Positions 58,454 to 58,619 of a DNA stretch of 58,619 nt are shown here, piece after piece. Both the position numbers and the translations under genes were made by a program. Under the pieces are notes generated by a model. It worked only from the letters and a program-made list of their open reading frames with translations. It was not told where the DNA came from and did not search any database. Positions within the stretch are counted from its first letter, which is position 1, and every line of letters begins with the position of its first letter. The stretch is from Bacillota bacterium (GTDB lineage Bacteria; Bacillota; Clostridia; Oscillospirales; Oscillospiraceae): the NCBI GenBank assembly GCA_030535235.1, contig JAUNCL010000002.1:1-58619 (forward strand), given 5' to 3'.

Positions 58454-58475
58454 TTCCAATTTGTGAGGCTTTCCT

Positions 58476-58619
58476 ATGTCCGATGACAATCATTTCAGCT
58501 TAGGGGACATTCTGTGGGAATACGCGGACTACACCCCGCCGGAGCCGGAACCGGCTCCCGCCGTCCCGCTGCCGCCGGAAGAGCCCAAGCAGACGGCCCC
58601 CGCCAAGCAGACGGCTCCC
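58476..58619 (+). CDS. Start of an unknown gene, cut by the window edge
   Basis: ATG at 58476, preceded by GTGAGG, begins MSDDNHFSLGDILWEYADY and continues into a proline/glutamate-rich stretch with two copies of KQTAPA. Only 48 codons are present, so the function cannot be judged. It is 22 bases after rlmB in the same direction, so probably co-transcribed. The low-complexity segment suggests a linker before a domain outside the window. Confidence 0.6.
   Translation, partial: MSDDNHFSLGDILWEYADYTPPEPEPAPAVPLPPEEPKQTAPAKQTAP

Overview
The window comes from a GC-rich, endospore-forming Gram-positive bacterium, most likely a gut Clostridia of the Oscillospiraceae type (Flavonifractor, Lawsonibacter or Intestinimonas-like). 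That placement is inference. It rests on spoIIP and spoIID, SLH-anchored surface proteins, sigma-A promoters, a CIRCE element, L-box and tandem glycine riboswitches, and Firmicutes gene order (gdpP-rplI-dnaB, tilS-hpt-ftsH, dtd-MBL-hemZ). I see no rRNA, tRNA, CRISPR, transposase, integrase or phage genes. The window is largely chromosomal core.

Layout. 1-7.2 kb: divergent rlmD and secA, then pgeF and an M23/LysM envelope peptidase. 7.2-10.9 kb: a leftward surface-protein pair, an SLH protein and a zinc-ribbon/VWA/C-type-lectin gene broken by a one-base frameshift. 11-13 kb: divergent spoIIP and yihY. 13.1-21.4 kb: one long rightward operon, gdpP-rplI-dnaB-tilS-hpt-ftsH. 21.4-23 kb: a DUF2812-like membrane protein, possibly truncated, and a lipoprotein. 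23-28.6 kb: dtd, an MBL hydrolase, hemZ, a nucleoside kinase, mrp and exoA. 28.7-33.6 kb: an aminotransferase, then CIRCE-hsp20 and clpB. 33.6-38 kb: an OmpR-type two-component system and the uracil permease uraA. 38-42.3 kb: a polysaccharide deacetylase with spoIID, a Phd/ParE-type toxin-antitoxin pair, and an ECF sigma factor with its putative anti-sigma factor. 42.3-48.5 kb: a COG2509 flavoprotein, a DnaA-box-like region, mnmE, an unknown gene and an SLH-anchored 5'-nucleotidase. 48.6-51.7 kb: a polar amino acid ABC transporter behind a lysine riboswitch. 51.8-54.9 kb: an old-yellow-enzyme family reductase and a dipeptidase. 54.9-55.4 kb: a tandem glycine riboswitch with no obvious target gene. 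55.5-58.6 kb: an Rrf2 regulator, a MATE exporter, rlmB and the start of an unknown gene.

Regulation is unusually readable. Several sigma-A promoters are near consensus, five share an extended -10 of the form GTGGTATA(A/C)T, and two riboswitches have visible terminators. The lysine aptamer makes the neighbouring transporter very probably a lysine importer. The glycine aptamer is followed by two successive terminators, and the next gene then has its own promoter. This is the most unusual item in the window.

Intergenic spaces carry a modular palindromic repeat family (GTAGGGGC ... GCCCCTAC ends with interchangeable cores) and two longer MITE-like elements. These explain many spurious short reading frames.
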